Numbered from the stretch's first letter, positions 7,515 to 14,146 are shown. The stretch is 14,146 nucleotides of DNA from Actinomycetes bacterium (GCA_023389455.1 JAEWEJ010000189.1:1-14146); one strand, 5' to 3'. Made by a program: numbers and translations. Notes: generated by a model from the letters alone, not told the origin.

Positions 7515-8755
7515 CCACCGTGACGCGGCCGGTACCGCGCACCGACCGGTTCGGCGTCAGCGACCTGCTGGCCGAGGCCGCTGCCGGGATCGGTGCGCGG
7601 CCCGGCCGGCTCATGCTCACCATCCTCGGCACGGTGCTGGGCATCGCCTCGGTCGTCGTCACGGTCGGGCTGGCGCAGACCGCAGCCGGGCAGATCAACA
7701 AGCAGTTCGACGCGGTGGCCGCCACGCAGGGGTCGGCCGCACCCGCGACGTCCGGATTCGGGGACGACGAGCGCACCCTGAGCACCCTGCCGTGGGACGC
7801 CCCCGACCGGGCCGAGCGCCTCAACGGCATCGAGGCGGCCGGGCTGGTCTCGGAGGTCGGCGACGACGACCTCGACGTGAGCGCCGTCCCCGTGCACGAC
7901 CCGTCGGCACCGCGGGTGAGCAGCCCGGCGGTCTACGCGACGAGCCCGAACACGCTCGCCGCGCTCGACGGCCGGATCGTCCAGGGCCGCTACTTCGACG
8001 CGGGGCACGACGCGCGGGGTGACCGGGTCGTCGTGCTCGGGGCGGGGGCTGCGGAGCGGCTCGGCATCACCCGGGTCGACCGCCAGCCGTCGATCTTCAT
8101 CGGCGAGAGCTCGTACCAGGTGATCGGCATCATCGACGGCGTGGCCCGCGCCACCGAGCTCGTCTCCGGGGTGCTCGTGCCCAACGGGACCGCCCGGGCG
8201 GACCTGGGCCTGACCGCGCCGGAGGAGCTGCACCTGCACCTGGCCGTCGGTGCCGGTCCGCTCGTCGCGAAGCAGCTGCCGCTCGCCCTGAACCCGAACA
8301 CCCCCGAGACGGTCAAGGTGAAGGTGCCGCCGGGCAGCTCGTCGGTCCAGCAGAGCGTCCAGGCCGACATCAGCGCCATCTTCCTGGCCCTGGGGGGCGT
8401 CGCGCTGCTCATCGGTGGCGTCGGCATCGCGAACGTCACGCTGCTGTCGGTCCTCGAGCGCGTGGGCGAGATCGGCCTGCGTCGCGCCCTGGGCGCCACG
8501 CGCCGGCAGATCGCCGCGCAGTTCATGGTCGAGTCGGTGGTCGTCGGCCTGCTCGGCGGGCTCGTGGGCGCCGCGCTGGGCGTCGTGGTGGTGACGATCG
8601 TCTCGGCCGCGTCGCAGTGGACACCCATCCTCGACCTGCGCATGGTGGGTGTCGCCGCCCTGACCGGTGGGCTGATCGGCCTGCTGGCCGGCCTGTACCC
8701 GTCACTGAAGGCCGCGTCCATCGAGCCCATCTCGGCCCTGCGCGGCGGGGTCTGA
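7511..8755 (+). CDS. ABC transporter permease, FtsX/MacB type (module 2)
   Basis: Membrane subunit of the second exporter, 414 aa. TM1 is at about 36-58, an extracytoplasmic domain of about 230 residues follows, then TM2 (288-312), TM3 (340-365) and TM4 (379-397). VGEIGLRRALGATRRQIAAQF (from about 318) after TM2 is the standard MacB/FtsX cytoplasmic loop, and the C-terminus PISALRGGV closely matches the ending PxxALR common in MacB-type permeases. It is nearer the canonical MacB pattern than the module 1 permease. The GTG start overlaps the ATPase stop (GTGA), with GGGAG (7501-7505) just upstream. A strong hairpin 14 bp after the stop ends the module. Confidence 0.92.
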   Translation: MTTVTRPVPRTDRFGVSDLLAEAAAGIGARPGRLMLTILGTVLGIASVVVTVGLAQTAAGQINKQFDAVAATQGSAAPATSGFGDDERTLSTLPWDAPDRAERLNGIEAAGLVSEVGDDDLDVSAVPVHDPSAPRVSSPAVYATSPNTLAALDGRIVQGRYFDAGHDARGDRVVVLGAGAAERLGITRVDRQPSIFIGESSYQVIGIIDGVARATELVSGVLVPNGTARADLGLTAPEELHLHLAVGAGPLVAKQLPLALNPNTPETVKVKVPPGSSSVQQSVQADISAIFLALGGVALLIGGVGIANVTLLSVLERVGEIGLRRALGATRRQIAAQFMVESVVVGLLGGLVGAALGVVVVTIVSAASQWTPILDLRMVGVAALTGGLIGLLAGLYPSLKAASIEPISALRGGV

Positions 8756-8769
8756 CCGGACGCCTCACC

Positions 8770-8799
8770 GACGCCGGGCGGTGCGTGCCGCCCGGCGTC
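8770..8799. terminator. Perfect 12-bp hairpin between convergent genes
   Basis: GACGCCGGGCGG (8770-8781) pairs perfectly with CCGCCCGGCGTC (8788-8799) around the loop TGCGTG. It sits 14 bp after the permease stop and reaches the last bases of the opposing exonuclease gene, including two bases of its stop codon. With no U-tract on either side it is probably a bidirectional, GC-type terminator, as is common in actinobacteria. Confidence 0.75.
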
Positions 8800-9610
8800 A
8801 GAGGTCGTACTCGACGACGACCGGCGCGTGGTCGCTGAAGCGCGCGTCGTAGCTGTCCGCGCGGTCGACGGTCGCGGTCCGCGCCAGCGCGGCCAGTGCC
8901 GGCGTCGCGAGCTGGTAGTCGATGCGCCACCCGGCGTCGTTGTCGAAGGCCTTGCCACGCCAGGACCACCACGTGTACGGGCCGGGGCCGGGGCCGCCGA
9001 GCGACCGGCCCAGGTCCTGCCACCCCAGCTCGTCGAACCACCGGTCGAGGTAGGCGCGCTCCTCCGGCAGGAAGCCCGCCTTCGTGCGGTTGCCCTTCCA
9101 GTTCTTGAGGTCGACCTCGCGGTGCGCGATGTTCAGGTCGCCGGCCACCACGACGAGCGCGCCGTCCGCCGCCAGCTGCGCCAGGCGTGCCGTGACGTGC
9201 CCGAGGAACGCGTACTTCTCGTCCATCGAGGGGGTGCCGACCGTCCCGGAGTGCAGGTAGGCGGACACCACCGTGACCGTGCGGGCGGGCAGGTCGCCCT
9301 CGGCCGCGACCTCCAGGTCGGCCTCGACCCAGCGTCCGGCGTCACCGGTGACGTCCGTGCCCAGGCCGATGCGCACGGCGCTCATGGGCAGCCGCGAGGC
9401 GATCGCGACGCCGGCCCGCCCCTTGGCGTGCCCGGCCTCGTGCGCGAGGTGCCACGCGTCGGGCGACAGGTGGTCGGCGAGGATCTCGTCCGACCCCCGC
9501 ACCTCCTGCAGCAGCAGGACGTCCGGCTTGCGGACGTCCAGCCACTCGCTCATGCCGCGGCGGAACGCGGCCCGGATGCCGTTGACGTTGACGGTGGCGA
9601 CACGGAGCAC
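8798..9610 (-). CDS. xth: Exodeoxyribonuclease III / AP endonuclease
   Basis: DNA-repair nuclease of the exonuclease III family (EEP fold), acting on abasic sites and 3' ends; 270 aa from the chosen start. Catalytic positions are visible: N10 in NVNGIRA, E36 in LLLQEVRG, Y118 in SAYLHSG, D158 and N160 in AGDLNIAH, D231 in WRIDYQL, and the D260-H261 pair in FSDHAPVV. The last matches the E. coli D258-H259 pair. The chosen GTG is at 9610, preceded on the minus strand by AGGA 7 nt away, and gives MLRVATVNVNG as in relatives. The in-frame GTG at 9628 lies at the edge of a strong hairpin and has no good ribosome site. The gene is separated by that hairpin from the VOC gene and converges with the permease gene. 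Confidence 0.95.
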   Translation of the reverse strand: MLRVATVNVNGIRAAFRRGMSEWLDVRKPDVLLLQEVRGSDEILADHLSPDAWHLAHEAGHAKGRAGVAIASRLPMSAVRIGLGTDVTGDAGRWVEADLEVAAEGDLPARTVTVVSAYLHSGTVGTPSMDEKYAFLGHVTARLAQLAADGALVVVAGDLNIAHREVDLKNWKGNRTKAGFLPEERAYLDRWFDELGWQDLGRSLGGPGPGPYTWWSWRGKAFDNDAGWRIDYQLATPALAALARTATVDRADSYDARFSDHAPVVVEYDL

Positions 9611-9626
9611 CGGCCCATCCTGCCGC

Positions 9627-9659
9627 ACCCGCCCCGCTGCGCCGGACGCCGGGGCGGGT
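9627..9659 (-). terminator. Hairpin between VOC gene and exonuclease III
   Basis: ACCCGCCCCG (9627-9636) and CGGGGCGGGT (9650-9659) are perfect 10-bp arms with a 13-nt loop, beginning 8 bp after the VOC stop in transcription direction. It is a likely terminator for the VOC gene, though without a U-tract. Some read-through may supply exonuclease III, since only about 16 bp remain before its start and no separate promoter is obvious. Confidence 0.65.
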
Positions 9660-9667
9660 CGCGCTCG

Positions 9668-10147
9668 TCACTCCCCCGCGTAGGCGGCCTCCAGCGGGGC
9701 GATCTCGAGCTTCTTCATCGCCAGCATCGCGTCGGTGGCGCGCTGGACGCCCGCCGCGTCGGGCCGGGACATGATCTCGTCCAGGGCCGTCGGGACCACC
9801 TGCCACGACACCCCGTACCTGTCCTTCAGCCAGCCGCACTGGCTGTGCTCGCCACCGCCCGCGACGAGCGCGTCCCAGTAGTGGTCGACCTCCTCCTGGC
9901 CGTCGACGCTCAGCACGAACGAGAACGCCTCGTCGGGCGGGAAGTGCGGCCCGGCCGTGAGGATCGTCACCGCGTGCCCGTCGAGCTCGAGCTCGACGAC
10001 GAACGGCTCCCCCTCGGCGACGTCGGGGACCCCCGCCGGGGCGTGCTGGACGCGGGTGATCCGCGACCTCGGCACGACGGAGACGTAGAACTGCGCGGCC
10101 TCGTGGCCCCGCTCGGCGAACCACAGGTGGGACCGGACCATGCCCAT
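9668..10147 (-). CDS. VOC-family PhnB-like protein
   Basis: Small cytosolic protein of the glyoxalase/VOC superfamily, PhnB type (often labelled 3-demethylubiquinone-9 3-methyltransferase domain), 159 aa. It shows the family's WFAERGHEAAQFYVSVVP near the N-terminus, FSFVLSVDGQEEVDHYWDAL in the middle, and the hallmark CGWLKDRYGVSWQVVP (104-119). The start at 10147 has GAGGAG on the minus strand 6 nt upstream; a longer frame to 10177 would place that site inside the gene. Enzyme activity is not established for most members, and the ubiquinone methyltransferase label should not be taken literally in an actinobacterium. The gene is flanked by hairpins on both sides and is probably transcribed alone. 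Confidence 0.88.
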   Translation of the reverse strand: MGMVRSHLWFAERGHEAAQFYVSVVPRSRITRVQHAPAGVPDVAEGEPFVVELELDGHAVTILTAGPHFPPDEAFSFVLSVDGQEEVDHYWDALVAGGGEHSQCGWLKDRYGVSWQVVPTALDEIMSRPDAAGVQRATDAMLAMKKLEIAPLEAAYAGE

Positions 10148-10161
10148 GGCGGGCTCCTCTC

Positions 10162-10185
10162 GTCGGTGCGTACCCACCTACCGAC
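10162..10185. repeat. Inverted repeat upstream of the VOC gene
   Basis: GTCGGT (10162-10167) and ACCGAC (10180-10185) are inverted arms 12 bp apart, just upstream of the ribosome site of the VOC gene. It might be an operator or a leader hairpin. Six-base arms are short for this base composition, so chance is a real possibility. Confidence 0.25.
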
Positions 10186-10207
10186 CGGCGCCGCCGTGCC
10201 GACTCAT

Positions 10208-10231
10208 CGCCCCGCGCCCAGGGACGGGGCG
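10208..10231 (-). terminator. Second hairpin downstream of folD
   Basis: CGCCCCG (10208-10214) pairs with CGGGGCG (10225-10231) across a 10-nt loop. In transcription direction it follows the stronger hairpin at 10254-10286, so the two look like a tandem terminator ending the glyA-folD unit. Confidence 0.45.
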
Positions 10232-10253
10232 GCGACGGTCCGCGAGGACGCCG

Positions 10254-10286
10254 ACGGGCCCGGGTCGACGTGCGACCCGGGCCCGT
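10254..10286 (-). terminator. Strong terminator hairpin of the glyA-folD unit
   Basis: CGGGCCCGGGTCG (10255-10267) and CGACCCGGGCCCG (10273-10285) are perfect 13-bp arms around the 5-nt loop ACGTG, and one more A-T pair extends the stem. It begins about 18 bp after the folD stop. No U-tract follows, as is usual for actinobacterial terminators. Confidence 0.75.
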
Positions 10287-10304
10287 GGGCGTGCGACGGC
10301 GGCG

Positions 10305-11186
10305 TCAGCCGGCCTGGCGCTCCGCGGTGTCCACGACGTTGGCCAGCAGCATCGCGCGCGTCATCGGCCCGACCCCGCCGGGGTTGGGCGAGACCCACGA
10401 CGCGACGTCCCAGACGTTCGGGTGGACGTCGCCGACGATGCGGCTGCGACCCGTCTCGGGGTCCTCGACGCGCGAGACGCCCACGTCGACGACGACGGCG
10501 CCCGGCTTGACGATCTCCGAGGTGATGATGCTCGGCACGCCCGCGGCGGCGATGACGACGTCGGCGTTGCGGGTGTGCTCCGCGAGGTCCACGGTGCCCG
10601 TGTGGGTGAGCGTCACCGTGGCGTTGACGGCGCGCCGCGTGAGCAGCAGGCCGATGGACCGGCCCACGGTCACGCCCCGACCGACGACGACGACGTCGGC
10701 ACCCTTGAGCGGCACGTCGTGCCGCTCGAGCAGCTCGACGATGCCGGCGGGCGTGCACGGCAGCGGCGAGGTGATCTCCTCGCTGATCCGCAGCACGAGG
10801 CGCCCGAGGTTGGTCGGGTGCAGGCCGTCGGCGTCCTTCTCCGGGTCGACGAGCTCGAGCACGCGGTTGGTGTCGATGCCCTTGGGCAGCGGCAGCTGCA
10901 CGATGTACCCGGTGCACGCCGGGTCGTCGTTGAGCCGCTGCACGGCGGCCTCGATGTCGGCCTGCGACGCGTCGGCGGGCAGCTCCTCACGGAGCGAGGA
11001 GATGCCGACCTCGGCGCAGTCCTTGTGCTTGCCGTTGACGTACCAGCGCGAGGCGGGGTCGTCACCGACGAGCAGCGTGCCGAGGCCGGGCACCACGCCG
11101 CGCGCGGCCAGGGCCGCGACGCGCGTGGTGAGCTCGGCCTTGATGGCGGCCGCCGTGGCCTTGCCGTCCAGGGACTGAGCGGTCAT
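10305..11186 (-). CDS. folD: Methylene-THF dehydrogenase / methenyl-THF cyclohydrolase
   Basis: Bifunctional cytosolic enzyme that oxidises 5,10-methylene-THF with NADP and hydrolyses methenyl-THF to 10-formyl-THF for purine and formyl-methionine synthesis; 293 aa, the normal length. Visible are Y49 and K53 in YVNGKHKDC (K53 corresponds to the catalytic lysine K54 of E. coli), QLPLP (97-101), KDADGLHP (117-124), the nucleotide-binding loop VVGRGVTVGRSIG (167-179) and the C-terminal PNPGGVGPMTRAMLL (267-281). The loop has GRGVTVGRS where many relatives have GRSxxVGxP, a common variant. The ATG follows GGAGGA on the minus strand. Only 14 bp separate it from the glyA stop, so the two are cotranscribed and probably share riboswitch control. 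Confidence 0.97.
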   Translation of the reverse strand: MTAQSLDGKATAAAIKAELTTRVAALAARGVVPGLGTLLVGDDPASRWYVNGKHKDCAEVGISSLREELPADASQADIEAAVQRLNDDPACTGYIVQLPLPKGIDTNRVLELVDPEKDADGLHPTNLGRLVLRISEEITSPLPCTPAGIVELLERHDVPLKGADVVVVGRGVTVGRSIGLLLTRRAVNATVTLTHTGTVDLAEHTRNADVVIAAAGVPSIITSEIVKPGAVVVDVGVSRVEDPETGRSRIVGDVHPNVWDVASWVSPNPGGVGPMTRAMLLANVVDTAERQAG

Positions 11187-11200
11187 GGTGCTTCCTCCGC

Positions 11201-12481
11201 TCAGTACTGCTGCAGGCCGGGGTACAGCGGGAACGCCTCGGTGAGCTTGCGCACCCGCGCGGCCAGCGCCTCGACGTCGGCCGACGCGCCCTCCACCAGC
11301 GCCGTGGCGATGATGTCGGCGACCTCGGTGAACTCCGCGTCGCCGAAGCCCCGCGTCGCCAGCGCGGGCGTGCCGATGCGCAGGCCGGACGTGACGCGCG
11401 GGGGGCGCGGGTCGAACGGCACGGCGTTGCGGTTGACCGTCACACCGGCCGAGTGCAGGAGGTCCTCGGCCTGCTGGCCGTCGAGCGTCGAGTGGCGCAG
11501 GTCGACGAGCACGAGGTGCACGTCCGTGCCGCCGGTGAGCACCGAGACGCCGGCCGCAGCCACGTCCGGGGCGGTGAGGCGGTCGGCGATGATGCGGGCG
11601 CCGTCGATGGTGCGCTGCTGGCGCGCCTGGAAGTCCTCGGTGCCCGCGACCTTGAACGCCACGGCCTTGGCAGCGATGACGTGCATGAGCGGGCCGCCCT
11701 GCTGGCCCGGGAAGACGGCGGAGTCGATCTTCTTGGCGTACTCGCCCTTGCTGAGGATGAAGCCGGAGCGCGGGCCGCCGATGGTCTTGTGCACGGTCGA
11801 GGACACGACGTCCGCGTGCGGCACGGGCGAGGGGTGCAGGCCCGCGGCGACGAGGCCGGCGAAGTGCGCCATGTCGACCCAGAGCTTGGCACCGACCTCG
11901 TCGGCGATCTCACGGAACGCCGCGAAGTCGAGGTGACGCGGGTACGCCGACCAGCCGCCGATGATGACGTCGGGGCGGTGCTCGAGCGCGGCCTTGCGGA
12001 CGACGTCCATGTCGACCCGGAACGTCTGCGGGTCCACGCCGTACGCGGCGACCTCGTAGAGCTTGCCGGAGAAGTTGATGCGCATGCCGTGCGTGAGGTG
12101 GCCGCCGTGCGCGAGGTCGAGGCCGAGGATCTTGTCGCCGGCGTTGATGAGCGCGTGCAGCACCGCGGCGTTGGCCGTGGCGCCAGAGTGCGGCTGGACG
12201 TTGGCGTGCTCCGCGCCGAACAGGGCCTTGGCACGGTCGATCGCGATGGTCTCCGCGATGTCGACCTGCTCGCAGCCGCCGTAGTAGCGGCGGCCCGGGT
12301 AGCCCTCGGCGTACTTGTTGGTGAGCACCGAGCCCTGCGCCTGGAGCACCGCGCGGGGGACGAAGTTCTCCGAGGCGATCATCTCGAGGGTGTTCTGCTG
12401 GCGCGCCAGCTCGCCGTCGAGGACGGCGGCGATCTCGGGGTCGAGCTCGGAGATGTTCTGGTCGAGCACGTTCTGGCTCAT
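11201..12481 (-). CDS. glyA: Serine hydroxymethyltransferase
   Basis: PLP enzyme that converts serine and THF to glycine and 5,10-methylene-THF, the main source of one-carbon units; 426 aa, normal family length. Diagnostic segments include EMIASENF (33-40), NKYAEGYPGRRYYGG (55-69), HSGATAN (98-104), VDMAHFAGL (202-210, with D203 and H206 near the PLP), STVHKTIGGPRSG (228-240, with K232 as the PLP-binding lysine) and TSGLRIGTPA (364-373). The start at 12481 has AGGAG (complement of 12490-12494) 8 nt upstream. The frame is open to 12637, but that extension lies in the riboswitch leader and is not protein. Its product is the substrate of FolD, encoded just downstream. Confidence 0.97.
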   Translation of the reverse strand: MSQNVLDQNISELDPEIAAVLDGELARQQNTLEMIASENFVPRAVLQAQGSVLTNKYAEGYPGRRYYGGCEQVDIAETIAIDRAKALFGAEHANVQPHSGATANAAVLHALINAGDKILGLDLAHGGHLTHGMRINFSGKLYEVAAYGVDPQTFRVDMDVVRKAALEHRPDVIIGGWSAYPRHLDFAAFREIADEVGAKLWVDMAHFAGLVAAGLHPSPVPHADVVSSTVHKTIGGPRSGFILSKGEYAKKIDSAVFPGQQGGPLMHVIAAKAVAFKVAGTEDFQARQQRTIDGARIIADRLTAPDVAAAGVSVLTGGTDVHLVLVDLRHSTLDGQQAEDLLHSAGVTVNRNAVPFDPRPPRVTSGLRIGTPALATRGFGDAEFTEVADIIATALVEGASADVEALAARVRKLTEAFPLYPGLQQY

Positions 12482-12506
12482 ACGAAGGACTCCTGTCGCA
12501 GTCAAC

Positions 12507-12532
12507 TGTGCGGGCGGCCGGCGCACCGCACA
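12507..12532 (-). promoter_or_regulatory. Possible expression-platform hairpin of the riboswitch
   Basis: TGTGCGG (12507-12513) and CCGCACA (12526-12532) are perfect 7-bp arms around a GC-rich 12-nt loop, between the aptamer and the glyA ribosome site (12490-12494). There is no U-tract. It could be a terminator stem or part of a structure controlling access to the ribosome site. The stem is seen; the mechanism is inferred. Confidence 0.4.
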
Positions 12533-12549
12533 CGTCGGGTGTGGGGCGA

Positions 12550-12633
12550 CCGAGGGCCCAGGCGTCCGACCCGTTGGTCCAGCTGCTGCGTCGCTCCCCG
12601 GTGGTGACCCACCTGCTGCGCCAGTCGCGACGC
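12550..12633 (-). ncRNA. ZTP riboswitch (pfl motif) in the glyA-folD leader
   Basis: The minus-strand leader carries the conserved pieces of the ZTP/pfl aptamer in order. CGCGACTGGCG is at 12629-12619. A GGTGG-GTCA-CCACC hairpin lies at 12613-12600. CGGGGAGCG is at 12600-12592, and CGCCTGGGC at 12564-12556. P1 can form from GCGTCGC (12633-12627) with GCGACGC (12594-12588). The class binds ZTP/ZMP, signals of low 10-formyl-THF, and normally turns on purine and one-carbon genes; glyA and folD are known targets. This fits the two genes downstream exactly. The identification was made by eye from the consensus, and the 3' boundary is approximate. Confidence 0.88.
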
Positions 12634-12637
12634 GCAC

Positions 12638-12643
12638 AGCCTA
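12638..12643 (-). promoter_or_regulatory. Candidate -10 box for riboswitch-glyA-folD
   Basis: The minus strand reads TAGGCT here, a good actinobacterial -10. A start about 7 nt downstream (near 12631) would place the aptamer at the very 5' end of the transcript, as expected. No recognisable -35 is present; the -35 region instead holds the 12-bp palindrome CCGGCCGGCCGG (12651-12662). Confidence 0.5.
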
Positions 12644-12687
12644 GCAACCGCCGGCCGGCCGGGGCCCGGGCATTCCACGGCGCACGC

Positions 12688-13215
12688 TCAGGCCGTGGCG
12701 GGCGGCTCCTCCAGCGCCCGGAGCCAGGTGCGCAGGATGCGCTCGAGGGTGTCCGCGTCGGCGGGGTCGAGCGCGTCGAGCAGCCGGCGCTCGTTGGCCA
12801 TGTGGTCGGTGAACGCCGCGTCGACGACCGCCCGTCCACGCTCGGTGAGGGCGACGACGCGGGCGCGCGCGTCGGTGTCGCTCACCCGGCGGGTCACGAG
12901 CCCGGCACGTTCGAGCCGGTCGAGGCGCTTGGTCATGCCGCCGCTGGTCACGAGCGTGTGCGCGACGAGGTCCCCCGGCGACCGCTCGTACGGCGGGCCG
13001 GTGCGGCGCAGCGTCGCCAGCACGTCGAACTCCCCCTCGGTGAGCCCGTGCCTCTCGTAGACGGTGACGAGCTCGTCCGTCAGGTGGTTGGCGACGCGGT
13101 GCAGCCGGCCGATCACCTGCTGCGGGCGCAGGTCGACGTCGGGCCTCTCACGCCGCCAGGCGTCACCGATGAGGTCGAGCCGGTCCGGCGTCGGGGTCGG
13201 GTCCGAGGAAGGCAC
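12688..13215 (-). CDS. MarR-family transcriptional regulator
   Basis: Predicted DNA-binding repressor, 175 aa, slightly longer than usual (about 140-160) because of an N-terminal extension of about 30 residues. The winged helix-turn-helix spans about residues 58-128: LTEGEFDVLATLRRTG, then LVTSGGMTKRLDRLERAGLVTRR as the recognition-helix region, and the wing VSDTDARARVVALTERG. The flanking helices (32-57 and 130-170) would form the dimer interface. The start is GTG at 13215 with no ribosome site; a -10-like box 6 nt upstream suggests a leaderless mRNA. It is divergent from an EamA transporter, a common pairing in which MarR represses the transporter gene and itself. The ligand is unknown. Confidence 0.92.
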   Translation of the reverse strand: MPSSDPTPTPDRLDLIGDAWRRERPDVDLRPQQVIGRLHRVANHLTDELVTVYERHGLTEGEFDVLATLRRTGPPYERSPGDLVAHTLVTSGGMTKRLDRLERAGLVTRRVSDTDARARVVALTERGRAVVDAAFTDHMANERRLLDALDPADADTLERILRTWLRALEEPPATA

Positions 13216-13218
13216 CCC

Positions 13219-13254
13219 CGGAATATATCTTCCGCGTCAGGTATTTTGTCTTCC
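13219..13254. promoter_or_regulatory. Divergent promoter/operator between marR and EamA gene
   Basis: This is an AT-rich island in GC-rich surroundings. The dyad CGGAA-TATATC-TTCCG (13219-13234) covers a minus-strand -10-like TATATT (complement of 13222-13227) that ends 6 nt before the marR GTG. On the plus strand, TATTTT (13242-13247) ends 7 nt before the transporter ATG. TCTTCC recurs at 13228 and 13249, 21 bp apart or about two helical turns, and TTCCATGGAA (13251-13260) is a palindrome over the ATG. The most likely role is a shared promoter with MarR binding sites over both -10 boxes. Confidence 0.55.
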
Positions 13255-14146
13255 ATGGAAACTACCTGGCGCTGGTCGCTGCTCGCCGCCGTCGCCCCCG
13301 TCACCTGGGGTGCGGCCTACTTCGTCACGGCGCACACCCTGCCCCCGACGCACCCGCTGTGGGGCTCGGTGCTGCGCGCGCTGCCCGCCGGGCTCGTCCT
13401 GCTCGCCCTCGCGCGCCGCGTGCCCCACGGGTCCTGGCGGTGGCGGTCGCTCGTCCTCGGGGCGCTCAACATGAGTGCGTTCTTCGTGCTGGTGTACGTC
13501 GCGGCCCAGCGCCTGCCCACCTCCGTGGCCTCGACGGTCATGGCCGTGTCGCCGTTCGCCCTCGCGCTCGTGGCCTGGCCGCTGCTCGGCCAGCGACCGC
13601 GTCTCGCCTCGATCGCCGGGGCGGGCCTCGGGTTCGCCGGCGTCGTCGCCATGCTCGTCACCGGCAGCGTGCGGATCGACCCCGCCGGCGTGCTCGCCGG
13701 CGTCGCCGCGATGCTCATGTCGTCCGTCGGCTTCGTCCTGGCCACGCGGTGGAAGGACGACGTCGACGTACTGACGACGACGTCCTGGCAGCTGGTGGCC
13801 GGCGGGCTGCTGCTGGTGCCCGTCGCCGTCGTGGTCGAGGGCGCTCCCCCGGCGCTCGACGGGCGCGGCTGGCTCGGGCTGGCGTTCCTGTCGCTGGTCG
13901 CCACGGCGCTGGCCTACGTCACGTGGTTCGCCGCGCTGCGGCACCTGCCCGCGAGCGCCGTGGGGCTCGTCGGCCTGCTCAACCCCGTCACCGGGGTCGT
14001 CGCAGGGCTCACGCTCGGCGGCGAGCGCCTCACCGGGCTGCAGACGCTCGGCGTCGCGGCCGTCCTCGCCGCGGTCCTCGTGGGGCAGCCCGCGGTGCAG
14101 GCGCGGCTGCCACGTCGGCGCCCGGCTCCGGGTCACGCCCCCGACC
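13255..14146 (+). CDS. EamA/DMT-superfamily transporter (3' end outside window)
   Basis: Inner-membrane drug/metabolite transporter of the EamA type, at least 297 residues and still open at the window edge. Two tandem repeats of about five hydrophobic helices are visible (about 8-134 and 146-278). APVTWGAAYFVT at the N-terminus and FAALRHLPASAVGLVGLLNPVTGVVAG near 225-251 are typical of EamA proteins. The residues after about 280 are a basic, Pro-rich tail, so the stop is probably just beyond the window. The ATG at 13255 has no ribosome site, and the -10-like box 7 nt upstream suggests a leaderless transcript. The divergent marR gene is the probable regulator. The substrate cannot be told from sequence; members export amino acids or metabolites, or confer drug resistance. 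Confidence 0.92.
   Translation, partial: METTWRWSLLAAVAPVTWGAAYFVTAHTLPPTHPLWGSVLRALPAGLVLLALARRVPHGSWRWRSLVLGALNMSAFFVLVYVAAQRLPTSVASTVMAVSPFALALVAWPLLGQRPRLASIAGAGLGFAGVVAMLVTGSVRIDPAGVLAGVAAMLMSSVGFVLATRWKDDVDVLTTTSWQLVAGGLLLVPVAVVVEGAPPALDGRGWLGLAFLSLVATALAYVTWFAALRHLPASAVGLVGLLNPVTGVVAGLTLGGERLTGLQTLGVAAVLAAVLVGQPAVQARLPRRRPAPGHAPD

Noticed and set aside
9611..9628. Earlier GTG start for exonuclease III
   Set aside because: It lies at the edge of the hairpin stem at 9627-9659 and has no ribosome site; the GTG at 9610 does.
8828..11936. Long plus-strand frames opposite xth, folD and glyA
   Set aside because: The minus strand has unmistakable exonuclease III, FolD and GlyA with intact active sites; the plus-strand translations resemble no protein family.
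12482..12637. N-terminal extension of glyA by about 52 residues
   Set aside because: The extension is in the riboswitch leader. The ATG at 12481 has a good ribosome site and gives the normal family N-terminus.
12634..12687. GC palindrome CCGGCCGGCCGG after marR as a terminator
   Set aside because: A self-complementary run without a loop does not make a good RNA hairpin, and it overlaps the glyA promoter region. It is noted in the promoter entry only.

Overview
The window is very GC-rich, codes densely on both strands, uses many GTG starts, and its genes often overlap by the four bases GTGA or ATGA. This fits a high-GC actinobacterium, most likely Cellulomonas or a close relative in the Micrococcales. 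The genus is an inference from composition and gene style, not from a marker gene.

Left part (1-773, plus strand): the C-terminal two thirds of galactokinase (galK), cut by the window edge.

Central part (about 850-8755, plus strand): two consecutive MacAB-like export modules. Module 1 is a short membrane-fusion (HlyD/MacA-type) adaptor, an ABC ATPase and an FtsX/MacB-type permease, with 4-bp overlaps at both junctions. After a 168-bp gap holding several inverted repeats comes module 2: an acidic lipoprotein with an internal cysteine-motif duplication, a long adaptor with a peptidoglycan-binding domain and a coiled coil between the halves of its lipoyl domain, an ABC ATPase and a second FtsX permease. 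In module 2 the adaptor, ATPase and permease overlap; the lipoprotein is 31 bp upstream. Together they look like ATP-driven, wall-anchored export machines. The substrate is unknown, and no regulator or candidate peptide gene is visible beside them.

Right-centre (8798-12633, minus strand): read in transcription order, a ZTP riboswitch, glyA (serine hydroxymethyltransferase), folD (methylene-THF dehydrogenase/cyclohydrolase), tandem terminator hairpins, a PhnB-type VOC protein, another hairpin, and exodeoxyribonuclease III. A perfect 12-bp hairpin separates exonuclease III from the convergent permease gene. The riboswitch and glyA-folD make a coherent one-carbon unit: ZTP builds up when 10-formyl-THF is short, and GlyA plus FolD make 10-formyl-THF.

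Right end (12688-14146): a MarR-family regulator and an EamA/DMT transporter are divergently transcribed from a 39-bp AT-rich gap. Its -10-like boxes sit so close to both start codons that both mRNAs may be leaderless. The transporter runs off the window. No tRNA, rRNA, CRISPR array, insertion sequence or phage gene was recognised, and no gene-free stretch exceeds 300 bp.
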